This document shows positions 9,254-20,519 of a DNA stretch of 64,000 bases, piece by piece (positions within the stretch are counted from its first letter, which is position 1; each line of letters begins with the position of its first letter). Position numbers and translations under genes: made by a program. Source of the DNA: JACCXG01 sp963750935 (GTDB lineage Bacteria > Acidobacteriota > Vicinamibacteria > Vicinamibacterales > 2-12-FULL-66-21); NCBI GenBank assembly GCA_963750935.1, contig CAVVSR010000006.1, positions 186,001-250,000 on the forward strand, in the 5' to 3' direction. The notes beneath the pieces were generated by a model that saw only the letters and a program-made list of their open reading frames with translations, did no database searches and had not been told where the DNA came from.

Positions 9254-12200
9254 ATGATGGCGGCCCGGTCCTGCAGCGTGCTGGTGCTGGTACTCGCTGC
9301 GCTCACCGGCCCGACCCCGGCCGCTGAACAGCAGGCGCCGGCCGCGCGCGTCGATTTCAATCGCGAGATCCGGCCCCTGCTGTCGGATCGCTGCTTCCGC
9401 TGCCACGGTCCCGACTCCGCCAAGCGAAAGGCCGAGCTCCGGCTGGACGTTCGCGACGGCGCGTTCAGGAAGCTGGACGACGGGTGGGCGATCGTGAAGC
9501 CGCGCGATCCGGCGCACAGCGAGCTGGTCCGGCGAACCTCCTCGGACGATGTCGAGGAGATGATGCCGCCGCCGGACTCCAACCTGTCGCTGACCGACGC
9601 CGAGAAGGCGCTGCTCGCGCGATGGGTCGCCGAAGGCGCCGACTACCGCCCGCACTGGTCGCTCGCGCCGGTCGCGGCGGTGCCGCCGCCGTCGCCGCGG
9701 GGCGGCGCGCCGGACAACCCGATCGACGCCTTCGTCCGCGCGCGCCTCGACAAGGAGGGAGTGACACCGGCCCCGCGGGCATCGTCGGAGATTCTCCTGC
9801 GGCGGCTCGCGTTCAACCTGACCGGCCTGCCGCCGACGCCGGCCGAGATCGACGCCTTCGTCGCCGATCGATCGCCGGACGCGTATGTGCGGGCGGTCGA
9901 TCGCTACCTGGCGTCGCCGGCGTATGGCGAGCGCATGGCGATGGACTGGCTCGATCTCGCGCGCTACGCCGACACCTACGGCTACCAGAACGACGCCGAG
10001 CGCGACATGTCGCCGTATCGCGACTGGGTGATCGGCGCGTTCAACCAGAACCTGCCGTATGACGCGTTCCTGACCTGGCAGCTGGCCGGCGATCTGCTGC
10101 CCGGCGCCACGCGCGACCAGCGCGTCGCCACCGCGTTCAACCGGCTGCACCGGCAGACCAACGAAGGCGGCAGCATCGAAGAGGAGTTCCGCACCGAGTA
10201 CGTGCTCGACCGCGTCAACACGTTCGGCACGGCCATGCTGGGCCTCACGCTCGAGTGCGCCCGCTGCCACGATCACAAGTTCGACCCGATCACGCACCGC
10301 GACTACTACTCGCTGTTCGCCTTCTTCAACAACATCGACGAGTCCGGCCTCTACTCGCATTTCACCAATGCGACGCCGAGCCCGTCGCTGCTCTTGTGGC
10401 CGGCGGGGAAGGAGGGCGAGCATCAGCGGCTGTCGGGCGAGATGCGGGCGCTCGAGCAGCAGCTGCGCACGATGTCGCGAGCGGCCAGGGCGGCATACAA
10501 GTCGCGGTCCTCGGACGCCATCACGCCCCCGTCGCCGATCGCGCACCTGGCCTTCGACACCGCGACTGCCAAGACCACGCCGGACAGCGTCCGCAACACC
10601 GACGCCGAATTGCGCGACGCGCCGTCACCGCTCGCGGAGCCGCCGCGGCTGGCGCTCCGCTTCAGCGGCGACAACTCCGTGATCCATACCGGCGTCCGGA
10701 CCTTCTCGCGCACCGACCCGTTCTCGCTGGCGCTGCGGCTCAGGCCCACCGAGCGTCAGGACCGCGCCGTCGTCGTGCACCAGTCGCGCGCCTGGTCCGA
10801 CGCCGGCAGCCGCGGCTTCGAGCTGACGCTCGATCGCGGCCGTCCGTTCTTCGGGCTGATTCACTTCTGGCCGGGGAACGCGATCGCCGTGCGGGCCAGG
10901 CGGCCGCTGACGCTCAACGCCTGGACGGATCTCGTCATCACCTACGACGGCTCGAGCCGCGCGTCAGGGCTGCGGATCTACGTCAACGGCGCGCCGGCCG
11001 ATGTCGAGGTCGTGCGCGATCGGCTCTACAAGGACATCACCTACGACCGCGCCGCCGGCGACAACGTCAACGAGCAGCCGTCGCTGACGATCGGCGCCCG
11101 CTTCCGCGACAGCGGCTTCAAGAACGGCGACATCGACGACTTCAAGGTGTTCGACGTCGAGCTCACGCCGGCCGAGGTCTCGGTTGCCGCTGGCGTCAAG
11201 CCATCGGACCAGGCGGCATTCGATCACTTCCTGGCCCGCCAGCACGATCCCGCGCTCGCGGCGCGAGCGGAGCTGACCCGCCTGCGCGTCGCCGAGAACG
11301 CGCTGATCAAGGCCGTCCCCGAGATCATGGTGATGGAGGAGATGCCGGCGCCGCGTCCGGCGCACCGGCTCGACCGCGGCGCCTACGACGCGCCGCGCGA
11401 GATCGTGCGTCGCGAGACGCCGTCGAGCCTGCCGCCGTTTCCGTCGAACCTGCCGCGCAATCGTCTCGGCCTGGCGCGATGGCTCACCAGCCGGCAGAAT
11501 CCGCTGGCGGCGCGCGTCGCCGTGAACCGGATCTGGCGGATGCACTTCGGCCGCGGCATCGTCGCGACCCAGGAGGACTTCGGCAGCCAGGGCCGGCTGC
11601 CGACGCACCCCGAGCTGCTCGACCATCTCGCCGCCACGTTCATGGAGAGCGGCTGGGACGTCAAGGCGCTGCACCGGCTGATCGTGACGTCGCACACGTT
11701 CCAGCAGGCGTCCACGGGGAGCACGGCGTCAGATCCCGACAACCTGCTGCTCGCGCGCGGGCCGCGGCGGCGGCTCGTCGCCGAGGCGATCCGCGACAGC
11801 GCGCTCGCGGCCAGCGGCCTGTTGACGCGCCGGCTCGGTGGTCCGAGCGTCAAGCCCTATCAGCCGGCCGGATTGTGGGAGCAGTCGGGCACGGGCAAGA
11901 CCTACAAGCAGGACACGGGCGACAACCTGTATCGACGCAGCCTCTATACCTTCTGGCGGCGCACGTCGCCGCCGCCGTCGATGATCACGTTCGACGCGAT
12001 GTCGCGCGAAGTCTGCACGGCGAAGCGCGAGGTCACGACCACGCCGCTCCAGTCGCTGGTGCTGCTGAACGATCCCCAGTTCGTCGAGGCGGCACGCACG
12101 CTGGCCGAGCGGATCGTCCGGGCGCATCCCGCCGATGGCGGGGCGCGGACGCGCGAGGCGGTGCGGGCACTGATCGGTCGCCCGCCGGACGCGGCGGAGA

Positions 12201-12388
12201 CCGGCATCCTGGTGCGGCTGTTCGACGAACAGCGCGCGCTGTTCGCGGCGCATCCGGAAGACGCGGCGAAGCTGCGCCGCGTCGGCGAGTCGCCGCCGGA
12301 CGCGGCGCTGCCCGACGTGGACGTCGCCGCAATGACGATGGTCGCGAGCGCGATCATGAACTTCGACGAGTTCGTCGTCGTGCGCTGA
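9254..12388 (+). CDS. PSCyt1-DUF1549-LamG-DUF1553 protein
   Basis: A 1044-residue exported protein. After a signal peptide (residues 1-24) comes a PSCyt1 cytochrome-c-like domain with heme site CFRCH (47-51). DUF1549 follows (about 150-370), with LTGLPPTPAEIDAF, LDLARYADTYGY and a second Cys pair CARCHDHKFDPI. Next is a laminin-G/concanavalin-like insert (about 480-640: LTLNAWTDLVITYDG, VNGAPADVEVV). DUF1553 closes the protein (about 735-1040: NRIWRMHFGRGIVATQEDFG, DAMSREVCTAKREVTTTPLQ). This architecture is abundant in Planctomycetes and Acidobacteriota and nearly always pairs with a DUF1501 gene, found here 9 bp downstream. The heme domain suggests a redox role in the periplasm and LamG suggests carbohydrate binding; the reaction is unknown. 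The first ATG of an ATGATG pair was chosen. Confidence 0.93.
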   Translation: MMAARSCSVLVLVLAALTGPTPAAEQQAPAARVDFNREIRPLLSDRCFRCHGPDSAKRKAELRLDVRDGAFRKLDDGWAIVKPRDPAHSELVRRTSSDDVEEMMPPPDSNLSLTDAEKALLARWVAEGADYRPHWSLAPVAAVPPPSPRGGAPDNPIDAFVRARLDKEGVTPAPRASSEILLRRLAFNLTGLPPTPAEIDAFVADRSPDAYVRAVDRYLASPAYGERMAMDWLDLARYADTYGYQNDAERDMSPYRDWVIGAFNQNLPYDAFLTWQLAGDLLPGATRDQRVATAFNRLHRQTNEGGSIEEEFRTEYVLDRVNTFGTAMLGLTLECARCHDHKFDPITHRDYYSLFAFFNNIDESGLYSHFTNATPSPSLLLWPAGKEGEHQRLSGEMRALEQQLRTMSRAARAAYKSRSSDAITPPSPIAHLAFDTATAKTTPDSVRNTDAELRDAPSPLAEPPRLALRFSGDNSVIHTGVRTFSRTDPFSLALRLRPTERQDRAVVVHQSRAWSDAGSRGFELTLDRGRPFFGLIHFWPGNAIAVRARRPLTLNAWTDLVITYDGSSRASGLRIYVNGAPADVEVVRDRLYKDITYDRAAGDNVNEQPSLTIGARFRDSGFKNGDIDDFKVFDVELTPAEVSVAAGVKPSDQAAFDHFLARQHDPALAARAELTRLRVAENALIKAVPEIMVMEEMPAPRPAHRLDRGAYDAPREIVRRETPSSLPPFPSNLPRNRLGLARWLTSRQNPLAARVAVNRIWRMHFGRGIVATQEDFGSQGRLPTHPELLDHLAATFMESGWDVKALHRLIVTSHTFQQASTGSTASDPDNLLLARGPRRRLVAEAIRDSALAASGLLTRRLGGPSVKPYQPAGLWEQSGTGKTYKQDTGDNLYRRSLYTFWRRTSPPPSMITFDAMSREVCTAKREVTTTPLQSLVLLNDPQFVEAARTLAERIVRAHPADGGARTREAVRALIGRPPDAAETGILVRLFDEQRALFAAHPEDAAKLRRVGESPPDAALPDVDVAAMTMVASAIMNFDEFVVVR

Positions 12389-12397
12389 GGTGCTGAC

Positions 12398-13861
12398 ATG
12401 AGCTGTCACAAGTGCGTCGGCGCGATGCCTGTCGCGGGCCTGTCCCGGCGGGCGGTGCTGAACCGGTTCGGGATGGGGCTGGGCGGTCTCGCGCTCGCCA
12501 ACCTGATCGATCCGCTCCGGGTCGGCGCGGCCGCGACGGGGCAGGACCGGGGCGCCCTCGGCCGGCAGTTCCACGTGCCGCCGCGGGCGAAGCGCGTGAT
12601 CTACCTGTTCATGGCCGGCGGCCCGTCGCAGATGGAGACGTTCGATTACAAGCCGCTGCTGAACCAGCGCAACGGCGAGCAGCTGCCCGATTCGGTCCGG
12701 CAGGGGCAGCGGCTGACGGGGATGTCCGGCAACCAATCGTCGCTGCCGCTGGCCGGGTCGCTCTTCGGATTCGACCGCCACGGCCGCAACGGCACCTGGG
12801 TCAGCAAGCTGCTGCCGCACACCGCGAAAGTCGTCGACGAACTCTGCATCGTCCGATCGATGTACACCGAGGCCATCAATCACGATCCGGCGATCACGTT
12901 CTTCCAGAGCGGCTCGCAGATCGCGGGGCGTCCCAGCCTGGGCGCGTGGATTCATTACGGCCTCGGCAGCGACAACGACAATCTGCCCGCGTTCGTCGTG
13001 CTGATTACGCCGGGCAAGGTCGATCAGCCGCTCTATTCGCGGCTGTGGGGCAGCGGCTTCCTGCCGTCGGCGCATCAGGGCGTGCAGTTCCGGAGCGGGA
13101 AGGACGCGGTGCTGTATCTCAGCAACCCCGACGGCGTCTCGCCCGAGAGCCGGCGGCTGCTGCTCGATCGCCTGCGCGATCTGCACGCGCACGCCGCCGA
13201 GCGGCTCGGCGACGCGGACGTCGACGGCCGGATCGCGCAGTACCAGATGTCCTACCGCATGCAGACCAGCGTGCCGGGCGTGATGGACGTCTCGGACGAG
13301 ACCGACGAGACCTTCGCGCTCTACGGCGCCGACTCGCGAAAGCCCGGCACCTTCGCGGCCAACTGCCTGCTGGCGCGGCGCCTGGCCGAGCGCGGCGTGA
13401 AGTTCGTCCAGCTCTATCACCAGGGCTGGGATCAGCACGACAACCTGCCGCGGGACATCGAACGGCAGTGCCGTGAGACCGATCAGGCCAGCGCGGCGCT
13501 GATCGTCGACCTCAAGCGGCGCGGGCTGCTCGACGACACGCTGGTCGTCTGGGGCGGGGAGTTCGGGCGGACCAGCTACTCGCAGGGCAAGCTGACCGCC
13601 ACCAACTACGGCCGCGATCATCATCCGCGGTGCTTCAGCGTCTGGATGGCCGGCGGCGGCGTCAAGCCCGGCCTCGTCTATGGCGAGACCGACGACTTCA
13701 GCTACAACGTGATCGAGAATCCCGTGCACGTGCACGACTTCCACGCCACGCTGCTGCACCTGCTCGGCGTCGATCACGAACGGCTGACGTATTTCTATCA
13801 GGGACGCCGATTCCGCCTGACCGACGTCCACGGCACGGTCGTCAAGGACCTGCTGGGATAA
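12398..13861 (+). CDS. DUF1501 domain-containing protein
   Basis: A 487-residue protein with a Tat-like N-terminus (SRRAVLNRFGMGLGGLALAN), so it should be exported folded. DUF1501 hallmarks are visible: VIYLFMAGGPSQMETFDYKP early, VRSMYTEAINHDPAI near residue 150, VKFVQLYHQGWDQHDN near residue 335 and VVWGGEFGRT near 385. The family is in the alkaline-phosphatase/sulfatase superfamily, but its reaction is uncharacterised. It starts 9 bp after the DUF1549/DUF1553 gene behind GAGGTG and is surely co-transcribed. In published genomes this pair is a conserved two-gene unit, often considered part of extracellular polysaccharide or sulfated-substrate handling; that role remains inference. Confidence 0.92.
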   Translation: MSCHKCVGAMPVAGLSRRAVLNRFGMGLGGLALANLIDPLRVGAAATGQDRGALGRQFHVPPRAKRVIYLFMAGGPSQMETFDYKPLLNQRNGEQLPDSVRQGQRLTGMSGNQSSLPLAGSLFGFDRHGRNGTWVSKLLPHTAKVVDELCIVRSMYTEAINHDPAITFFQSGSQIAGRPSLGAWIHYGLGSDNDNLPAFVVLITPGKVDQPLYSRLWGSGFLPSAHQGVQFRSGKDAVLYLSNPDGVSPESRRLLLDRLRDLHAHAAERLGDADVDGRIAQYQMSYRMQTSVPGVMDVSDETDETFALYGADSRKPGTFAANCLLARRLAERGVKFVQLYHQGWDQHDNLPRDIERQCRETDQASAALIVDLKRRGLLDDTLVVWGGEFGRTSYSQGKLTATNYGRDHHPRCFSVWMAGGGVKPGLVYGETDDFSYNVIENPVHVHDFHATLLHLLGVDHERLTYFYQGRRFRLTDVHGTVVKDLLG

Positions 13862-13918
13862 AGCTGGCGCGTGGTCGCGCGCTGCCAACCAGCCCGGTCG
13901 CGATCTCGTCCAACCCAC

Positions 13919-16387
13919 ATGCGAAACGACCTTCGTGACGCCTTTCGTGCGCTCCGGGCCTTCCCGGTGGTGACGAGCGTCGCCGTGCTGTCGCTGGCGC
14001 TCGGGATCGGCGCCAATACCGCGATTTTCTCGATCGTCAACAGCCTGATCCTCAAGGCGCTGCCCGTGGACGAGCCGGATCGGCTGGTGCAGATCGCGAT
14101 CGGCGAGCGCCAGACCTACCTGACGAATCCGCAATGGGAGCAGATTCGCGATCGGCCCGAGCTGTTCGACAGCGTGTTCGTGTGGTCGATGACCCGGTTC
14201 GATCTCGCTGGCGGCGGCCAGAGCGAGTACGCCAATGGCCTCTGGGTCAGCGGCCGGTTCTTCGACGGTCTGCGCGTACCCGCCATCATCGGGCGGACCC
14301 TGACGCCGGACGACGATCGCCGCGGCGGTGGTCCAGACGGTCCCGTGGCGGTCATCAGTTATGCGTTCTGGCAGCGGCGTTACGCCGGCGCCAGCGACGT
14401 CATCGGCAAGGCGATTTCACTGGAACGCGTGGCGTTCACCATCGTCGGCGTCGCCCCACCCCACTTCACGGGCGTCGAGCCCGGGCGTGCCTTCGACGTC
14501 GCCGTGCCGCTCGGCACCGAGCCGTTGATTCGCGGCCGGGATACCGCCCTCGATCGCCGATCGACGTGGTGGCTGCAGATGGTCGCGAGGTTGAAGCCAG
14601 GCCAGAGCCTCGACGCGGCGCAGACGGCGTTGCGCGCGGTGCAGCCGCAGATCCGTGAGGCGACGCTGCCGCCGAACTATCGACCGGAGAACGCCAACCG
14701 CTATCTGGCCGACGGATTCACCTTGAGGCCGGCCGCGACCGGGCCGTCGGGCCTGCGGAACCGATATCAGCGTCCGCTGATGGCCATCCTCATCGTCGTC
14801 TCGCTGGTGCTGCTGATCGCCTGCGCCAACATCGCCAACCTGCTGCTCGCGCGCGCGGCGGCGCGCCGTCACGAGCTCAGCGTCCGCCTGGCGCTCGGGG
14901 CGTCGCGCTGGCGGCTGGGACGTCAACTGCTGACGGAGAGCCTCATGCTGTCCGGGGCCGGCGCTGCCGCCGGCCTGCTCTTCGCGCTGTGGGGCAGCCA
15001 GGTGCTCGTCCGGCAGCTGTCCACGGACGCCAACCCGGTGTATCTGAATCTCTCGCTCGACTGGCGCGTGCTCGCCTTCACGATCGTCGTCGCCGTCGTG
15101 ACCGCCGTGCTGTTCGGCACCGCGCCAGCCCTGCGCGCCGCCGGCGTGCAGCCGACCGAGGGCCTGAAGGCACAGGGCCGCGGCATCGCCGGCGAGCCGC
15201 GCTTCGGGCTCGGCAGCATGCTCGTCGCCGGCCAGGTCGCGCTCTCGCTGGTGCTTGTCGTCGCCGCCGGACTGTTCGTGCGCACGTTCGTGACGCTGAG
15301 CCAGACATCGCTCGGCTTCGACGCGGACCCGATCCTCGTGGTGGACATCAACGCGCGGCGGAGCAGCGCGCCGCCCGAGGATCGCGCGGCACTCTACGAG
15401 CGCGGCCGGCAGGCGGTGCTGACCCTGCCTGGCGTGACGGCGGCAGGATTGTCGAGGATGACGCCCGTCAGCGGCAGCATGTGGAACACGCTGCTCGAGA
15501 ACCCGGAAGGGCTCTCGCTCTCGGAGGCCGACCGCGAGTCGTACGTGAACCAGATTTCCCCTGGCTGGATCGGCACCTACGGAACCCGGCTGATCGCCGG
15601 CCGGGACCTCACCGACGCCGACCGGCTCGGTGCACCTTTTGTGATCCTGGTGAACGAGACGTTCGCGCGGAAGTTCTTCGCGGGGAAGAACCCAATCGGC
15701 CAGCGCGTCAGGGAGGTCGGCGACCCGGTGCGCCGGCCGCCGGAGCGCGAGATCGTCGGCGTCGTGGCTGACGCCGTCTACGCGTCGCTCCGTCAGACCG
15801 TGCCGCCGACGCTGTATCAGGCGGTCGCGCAGGAGGAGAACGTGGGCTCGTCGATGTCGCTGCACGTCCGCGCCGCCGCGGGCTCGCCGGCACTGCTGAC
15901 GCGCAGCGTCGCCGAGGCGATCGGACGGGTCGACAAGGATCTCGCGCTGTCGTTCCGGCCGCTCTCGACCTACGTCCAGGCCAGCCGCAATCAGGAGCGC
16001 GTGGTCGCGATGCTCTCGGCGTTCTTCGGCGTCCTGGCCTTGCTGCTCTCAGCCGTCGGTCTCTACGGGACGATGTCCTACTCCGTCAGCCGCCGTCGTG
16101 CCGAGATCGGCCTCCGCATGGCGCTCGGCGCCGCGCCTGCCGGCGTCACCGCGCTCGTGCTGCGCAGGGCCGCAACGCTGATTGCCGTCGGCCTCGTCGC
16201 CGGCGGCGCCACCGTCCTGTGGGCCGCGAAGTTCGTCGGTCCGCTCGTGTTCGGGCTGGAGCCGCGCGATCCTGCCACGCTCGCCGTCGCGGCGCTGGTC
16301 CTCACCGTCATCGGCGCGCTGGCCGGCTGGCTGCCGGCGCGCCGCGCCGCGCGGATCGATCCGGCGTCGGTGCTGCGGGAGGGATAG
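13919..16387 (+). CDS. ADOP family ABC transporter permease (MacB-like, duplicated)
   Basis: An 822-residue membrane protein of the acidobacterial duplicated orphan permease type. It has two MacB_PCD-FtsX units in tandem. The first has a transmembrane start at LRAFPVVTSVAVLSLALGIG and the FtsX-like block near residues 285-420 (LIACANIANLLLARAAARRH, EL-VRLALGASR). The second has a periplasmic domain at about 480-680 and FtsX at about 690-820 (GLYGTMSYSVSRRRAEIGLR). Such permeases lack their own ATPase in the operon, as here, and probably act in MacB-type mechanotransmission for export of peptides or signals. A GTG further upstream in frame (13871) was rejected because it precedes the typical RNDLRDAFRALR start. 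Confidence 0.93.
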   Translation: MRNDLRDAFRALRAFPVVTSVAVLSLALGIGANTAIFSIVNSLILKALPVDEPDRLVQIAIGERQTYLTNPQWEQIRDRPELFDSVFVWSMTRFDLAGGGQSEYANGLWVSGRFFDGLRVPAIIGRTLTPDDDRRGGGPDGPVAVISYAFWQRRYAGASDVIGKAISLERVAFTIVGVAPPHFTGVEPGRAFDVAVPLGTEPLIRGRDTALDRRSTWWLQMVARLKPGQSLDAAQTALRAVQPQIREATLPPNYRPENANRYLADGFTLRPAATGPSGLRNRYQRPLMAILIVVSLVLLIACANIANLLLARAAARRHELSVRLALGASRWRLGRQLLTESLMLSGAGAAAGLLFALWGSQVLVRQLSTDANPVYLNLSLDWRVLAFTIVVAVVTAVLFGTAPALRAAGVQPTEGLKAQGRGIAGEPRFGLGSMLVAGQVALSLVLVVAAGLFVRTFVTLSQTSLGFDADPILVVDINARRSSAPPEDRAALYERGRQAVLTLPGVTAAGLSRMTPVSGSMWNTLLENPEGLSLSEADRESYVNQISPGWIGTYGTRLIAGRDLTDADRLGAPFVILVNETFARKFFAGKNPIGQRVREVGDPVRRPPEREIVGVVADAVYASLRQTVPPTLYQAVAQEENVGSSMSLHVRAAAGSPALLTRSVAEAIGRVDKDLALSFRPLSTYVQASRNQERVVAMLSAFFGVLALLLSAVGLYGTMSYSVSRRRAEIGLRMALGAAPAGVTALVLRRAATLIAVGLVAGGATVLWAAKFVGPLVFGLEPRDPATLAVAALVLTVIGALAGWLPARRAARIDPASVLREG

Positions 16388-16407
16388 CGTCAGCCATCGG
16401 AGATCCG

Positions 16408-16658
16408 GGAGGCACCGGATCTCAGGAACGGAGCAACGGAGAAAACGGAGAACAACGGAGGTGAGTCGCGGGTGCCGGCCATGTTGGCCGGCACGTCGGT
16501 AGGCCAGATCCGATCTTCACAAGCGGCCCCGCAGCTGAAACGCCGTTTGTGAAGATGGATCTGACCTACCGCTGCCGCGCGAAGCGCGGCCCGCGACTCA
16601 CTAACCTCCGTTTTCCTCCGTTGCCTCCGTTGCTCCGATTCTAAGATCCGGTCTCTCC
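16408..16658. repeat. 250-bp imperfect palindrome with three internal hairpins
   Basis: Outer arms 16408-16471 and 16589-16658 pair over about 60 nt with small bulges; they contain ACGGAG-type short repeats and end in GTGAGTCGCGG / CCGCGACTCAC. Inside are a perfect 9-bp stem (GTGCCGGCC-ATGTT-GGCCGGCAC, 16472-16494), a long stem between 16498-16522 and 16547-16570 (one-base differences), and a perfect 7-bp stem GCCGCGC-GAA-GCGCGGC (16574-16590). The layout is cloverleaf-like. It lies between the ADOP gene and the Gfo/Idh gene and could be a MITE/REP-like mobile palindrome or a structured RNA. Only one full copy is in this window. Confidence 0.65.
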
Positions 16659-16745
16659 GAAGCCTCCGTGCACGCCCCTCGTCTCCGTCGACCCCCTCTG
16701 TGGTACGCTCGCGACCGCCCCGGCAACGCCGGGCAGGAGGGGGCT

Positions 16746-18083
16746 ATGACGACACGAGACGACACCACCCGGCGCGATTTCATCAGGCAAGTCGGCGTCG
16801 GCGCGGTCGCGGCGACTGGCGCGATGACGTCGCGTGAGGCTCTCGGCGCGCCGCGTCAGACCGCGACGAAAGCGAAGGCGCGCGTCATCGGCGCGAACGA
16901 TCGCATCAACGTCGGATTCGTGGGCTGCGGCGGCCGGATGAACTCCCACATCCGCCGCGTCATGGAGCGCAACAAGGAGCGCGGCGACGTGCAGGCCGTC
17001 GCCGTCAACGACATCTGGGACAAGCGCAAGCAGCGCGCGCGCGAGGCCACGGCCGTCGACGAGCGCGCCGTCCATCACGACTACCGCGAGCTCATCGCCA
17101 GGCCGGACGTCGACGTCGTCGTGATCGCGTCCCCGGATCACTGGCACCACCTCCAGACCCTGGAGGCGCTGCGGAACGGCAAGGACGTCTACCTCGAAAA
17201 GCCGATGACCTACACGGTCGATGAGGCGAAAGAGATTGCCGAGACCGTCAAGTCCACCGGCCGCGTGCTGCAGGTGGGCAGCCAGTACGCCTCGATGGAT
17301 CACTTCTGGAAGGCGAAGAAGGCGATCAAGGACGGGCTGCTCGGCGACGTCGTCTGGGCATCGGGCGGGTTCGGCCGCAACCGCAACCAGCGCGGCGAGT
17401 GGAACTACGCGATCGACCCGGACGCGACGGAGAAGACGCTCGACTGGAAGGCGTTCCTCGGCCCGGCGCCGAAGCGCGCCTTCGATCCCGAGCGCTATTT
17501 CCGCTGGCGCAAGTACTGGGACTACTCGGGCGGGATCGCCACCGACCTGTTCTATCACTCGGTGTCGCCGCTGCTCGTCACCATCGGCGGAGAGTTCCCG
17601 CAGCGCGTCACCGCGTCCGGCGGCATCTACCTGCAGAAGGATCGCGAGGTGCCGGACACGTTCTTCATGAACGTCGACTACCCGGCCTGGACCATGCAGC
17701 TGGCGTGCTCGGTGGGGAGCGGCGTCGGCGCACCGCTGGTCGTGCACGGCAGCAAGGCCACGCTGTTCATCGCGCAGAACAGCGAGAGCCTGACCAATAC
17801 GCAGATGGAGGTCGTGCCCGATCAGGAGTACCGGGAGGAGTTCGTGAAGAAGGCCGGCGCCGACACCCTCAAGATCGACGTCGCGCCGGTCGCGCGCGGC
17901 GCGCATCCGCACATGGACAACTTCCTCGAGTGCGTCCGATCCCGTCAGGAACCGAACCTGCCGGCCCAGCTCGGCTATCAGGCGATGGCGGCGATCGGGA
18001 TGGGCGTGCAGGCCTATCGCCAGCACGAGGTGCTGTTCTTCGACCGCCGGCGTGAGAAGGTCAGCAACAAGCCGCTGACGTAA
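16746..18083 (+). CDS. Gfo/Idh/MocA family oxidoreductase, Tat-exported
   Basis: A 445-residue NAD(P)-dependent dehydrogenase-like protein. The N-terminus TTRRDFIRQVGVGAVAATGA is a Tat signal. The Rossmann part starts at RINVGFVGCGGRMNSHI, and the family Lys sits in DVYLEKPMTYTVDEA (EKP motif, near residue 150). The C-terminal dimer domain contains YWDYSGGIATDLFYHSVSPL. These exported members act on sugars or inositols in the periplasm and probably carry tightly bound cofactor; the substrate here is unknown. The start at 16746 has AGGAGG 5-10 nt upstream, and is preferred to the in-frame start at 16668, which would put an unrelated stretch before the Tat signal. It appears to be monocistronic. 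Confidence 0.92.
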   Translation: MTTRDDTTRRDFIRQVGVGAVAATGAMTSREALGAPRQTATKAKARVIGANDRINVGFVGCGGRMNSHIRRVMERNKERGDVQAVAVNDIWDKRKQRAREATAVDERAVHHDYRELIARPDVDVVVIASPDHWHHLQTLEALRNGKDVYLEKPMTYTVDEAKEIAETVKSTGRVLQVGSQYASMDHFWKAKKAIKDGLLGDVVWASGGFGRNRNQRGEWNYAIDPDATEKTLDWKAFLGPAPKRAFDPERYFRWRKYWDYSGGIATDLFYHSVSPLLVTIGGEFPQRVTASGGIYLQKDREVPDTFFMNVDYPAWTMQLACSVGSGVGAPLVVHGSKATLFIAQNSESLTNTQMEVVPDQEYREEFVKKAGADTLKIDVAPVARGAHPHMDNFLECVRSRQEPNLPAQLGYQAMAAIGMGVQAYRQHEVLFFDRRREKVSNKPLT

Positions 18084-18115
18084 CCGTCAGAATTCCTCAG
18101 TAATTCCTTGCTCGG

Positions 18116-18174
18116 ACCGTAGTGCTGTCGAGCTGGCTGCCCCAGGGCGGGCAGCGGCGGGGCGGCACTACGGT
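18116..18174. promoter_or_regulatory. Nested palindrome overlapping a TATAAT box
   Basis: Outer arms ACCGTAGTGC (18116-18125) and GCACTACGGT (18165-18174) are perfectly complementary. An inner stem GCTGCCC/GGGCAGC pairs at 18136-18142 with 18149-18155. A perfect TATAAT lies at 18174-18179, touching the right arm, and the histidine kinase begins at 18233. No good -35 box is seen at the right distance. The structure may terminate the upstream gene, or be an operator covering the kinase promoter. Confidence 0.5.
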
Positions 18175-18232
18175 ATAATTCAGCTCCCCATCAACGCACG
18201 TCTCCTTCCGGGATTCCCGTACCAGGTAGCTC

Positions 18233-20417
<2,185 letters not shown>

Positions 20418-20519
20418 AGGTGCTGGGTGCTTGGTGCCGTGCTCGGTGCCGCCTGGGTATGCGCGCTTATGGCGCGCGCGAAGGCGGGGGTGCTCGGTGC
20501 TCGGTGCCGCGACTCGAGA
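20418..20519. repeat. GGTGCTY-type short repeats and GC-rich stem
   Basis: The gap between the convergent kinase and ceramidase-like genes holds repeated 7-nt units (GGTGCTG, GGTGCTT, GGTGCCG, later GGTGCTC twice) on both sides of a GCGCGC-TTATG-GCGCGC hairpin near 20462-20478. Being between converging genes, it may serve as a bidirectional terminator. Confidence 0.5.
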
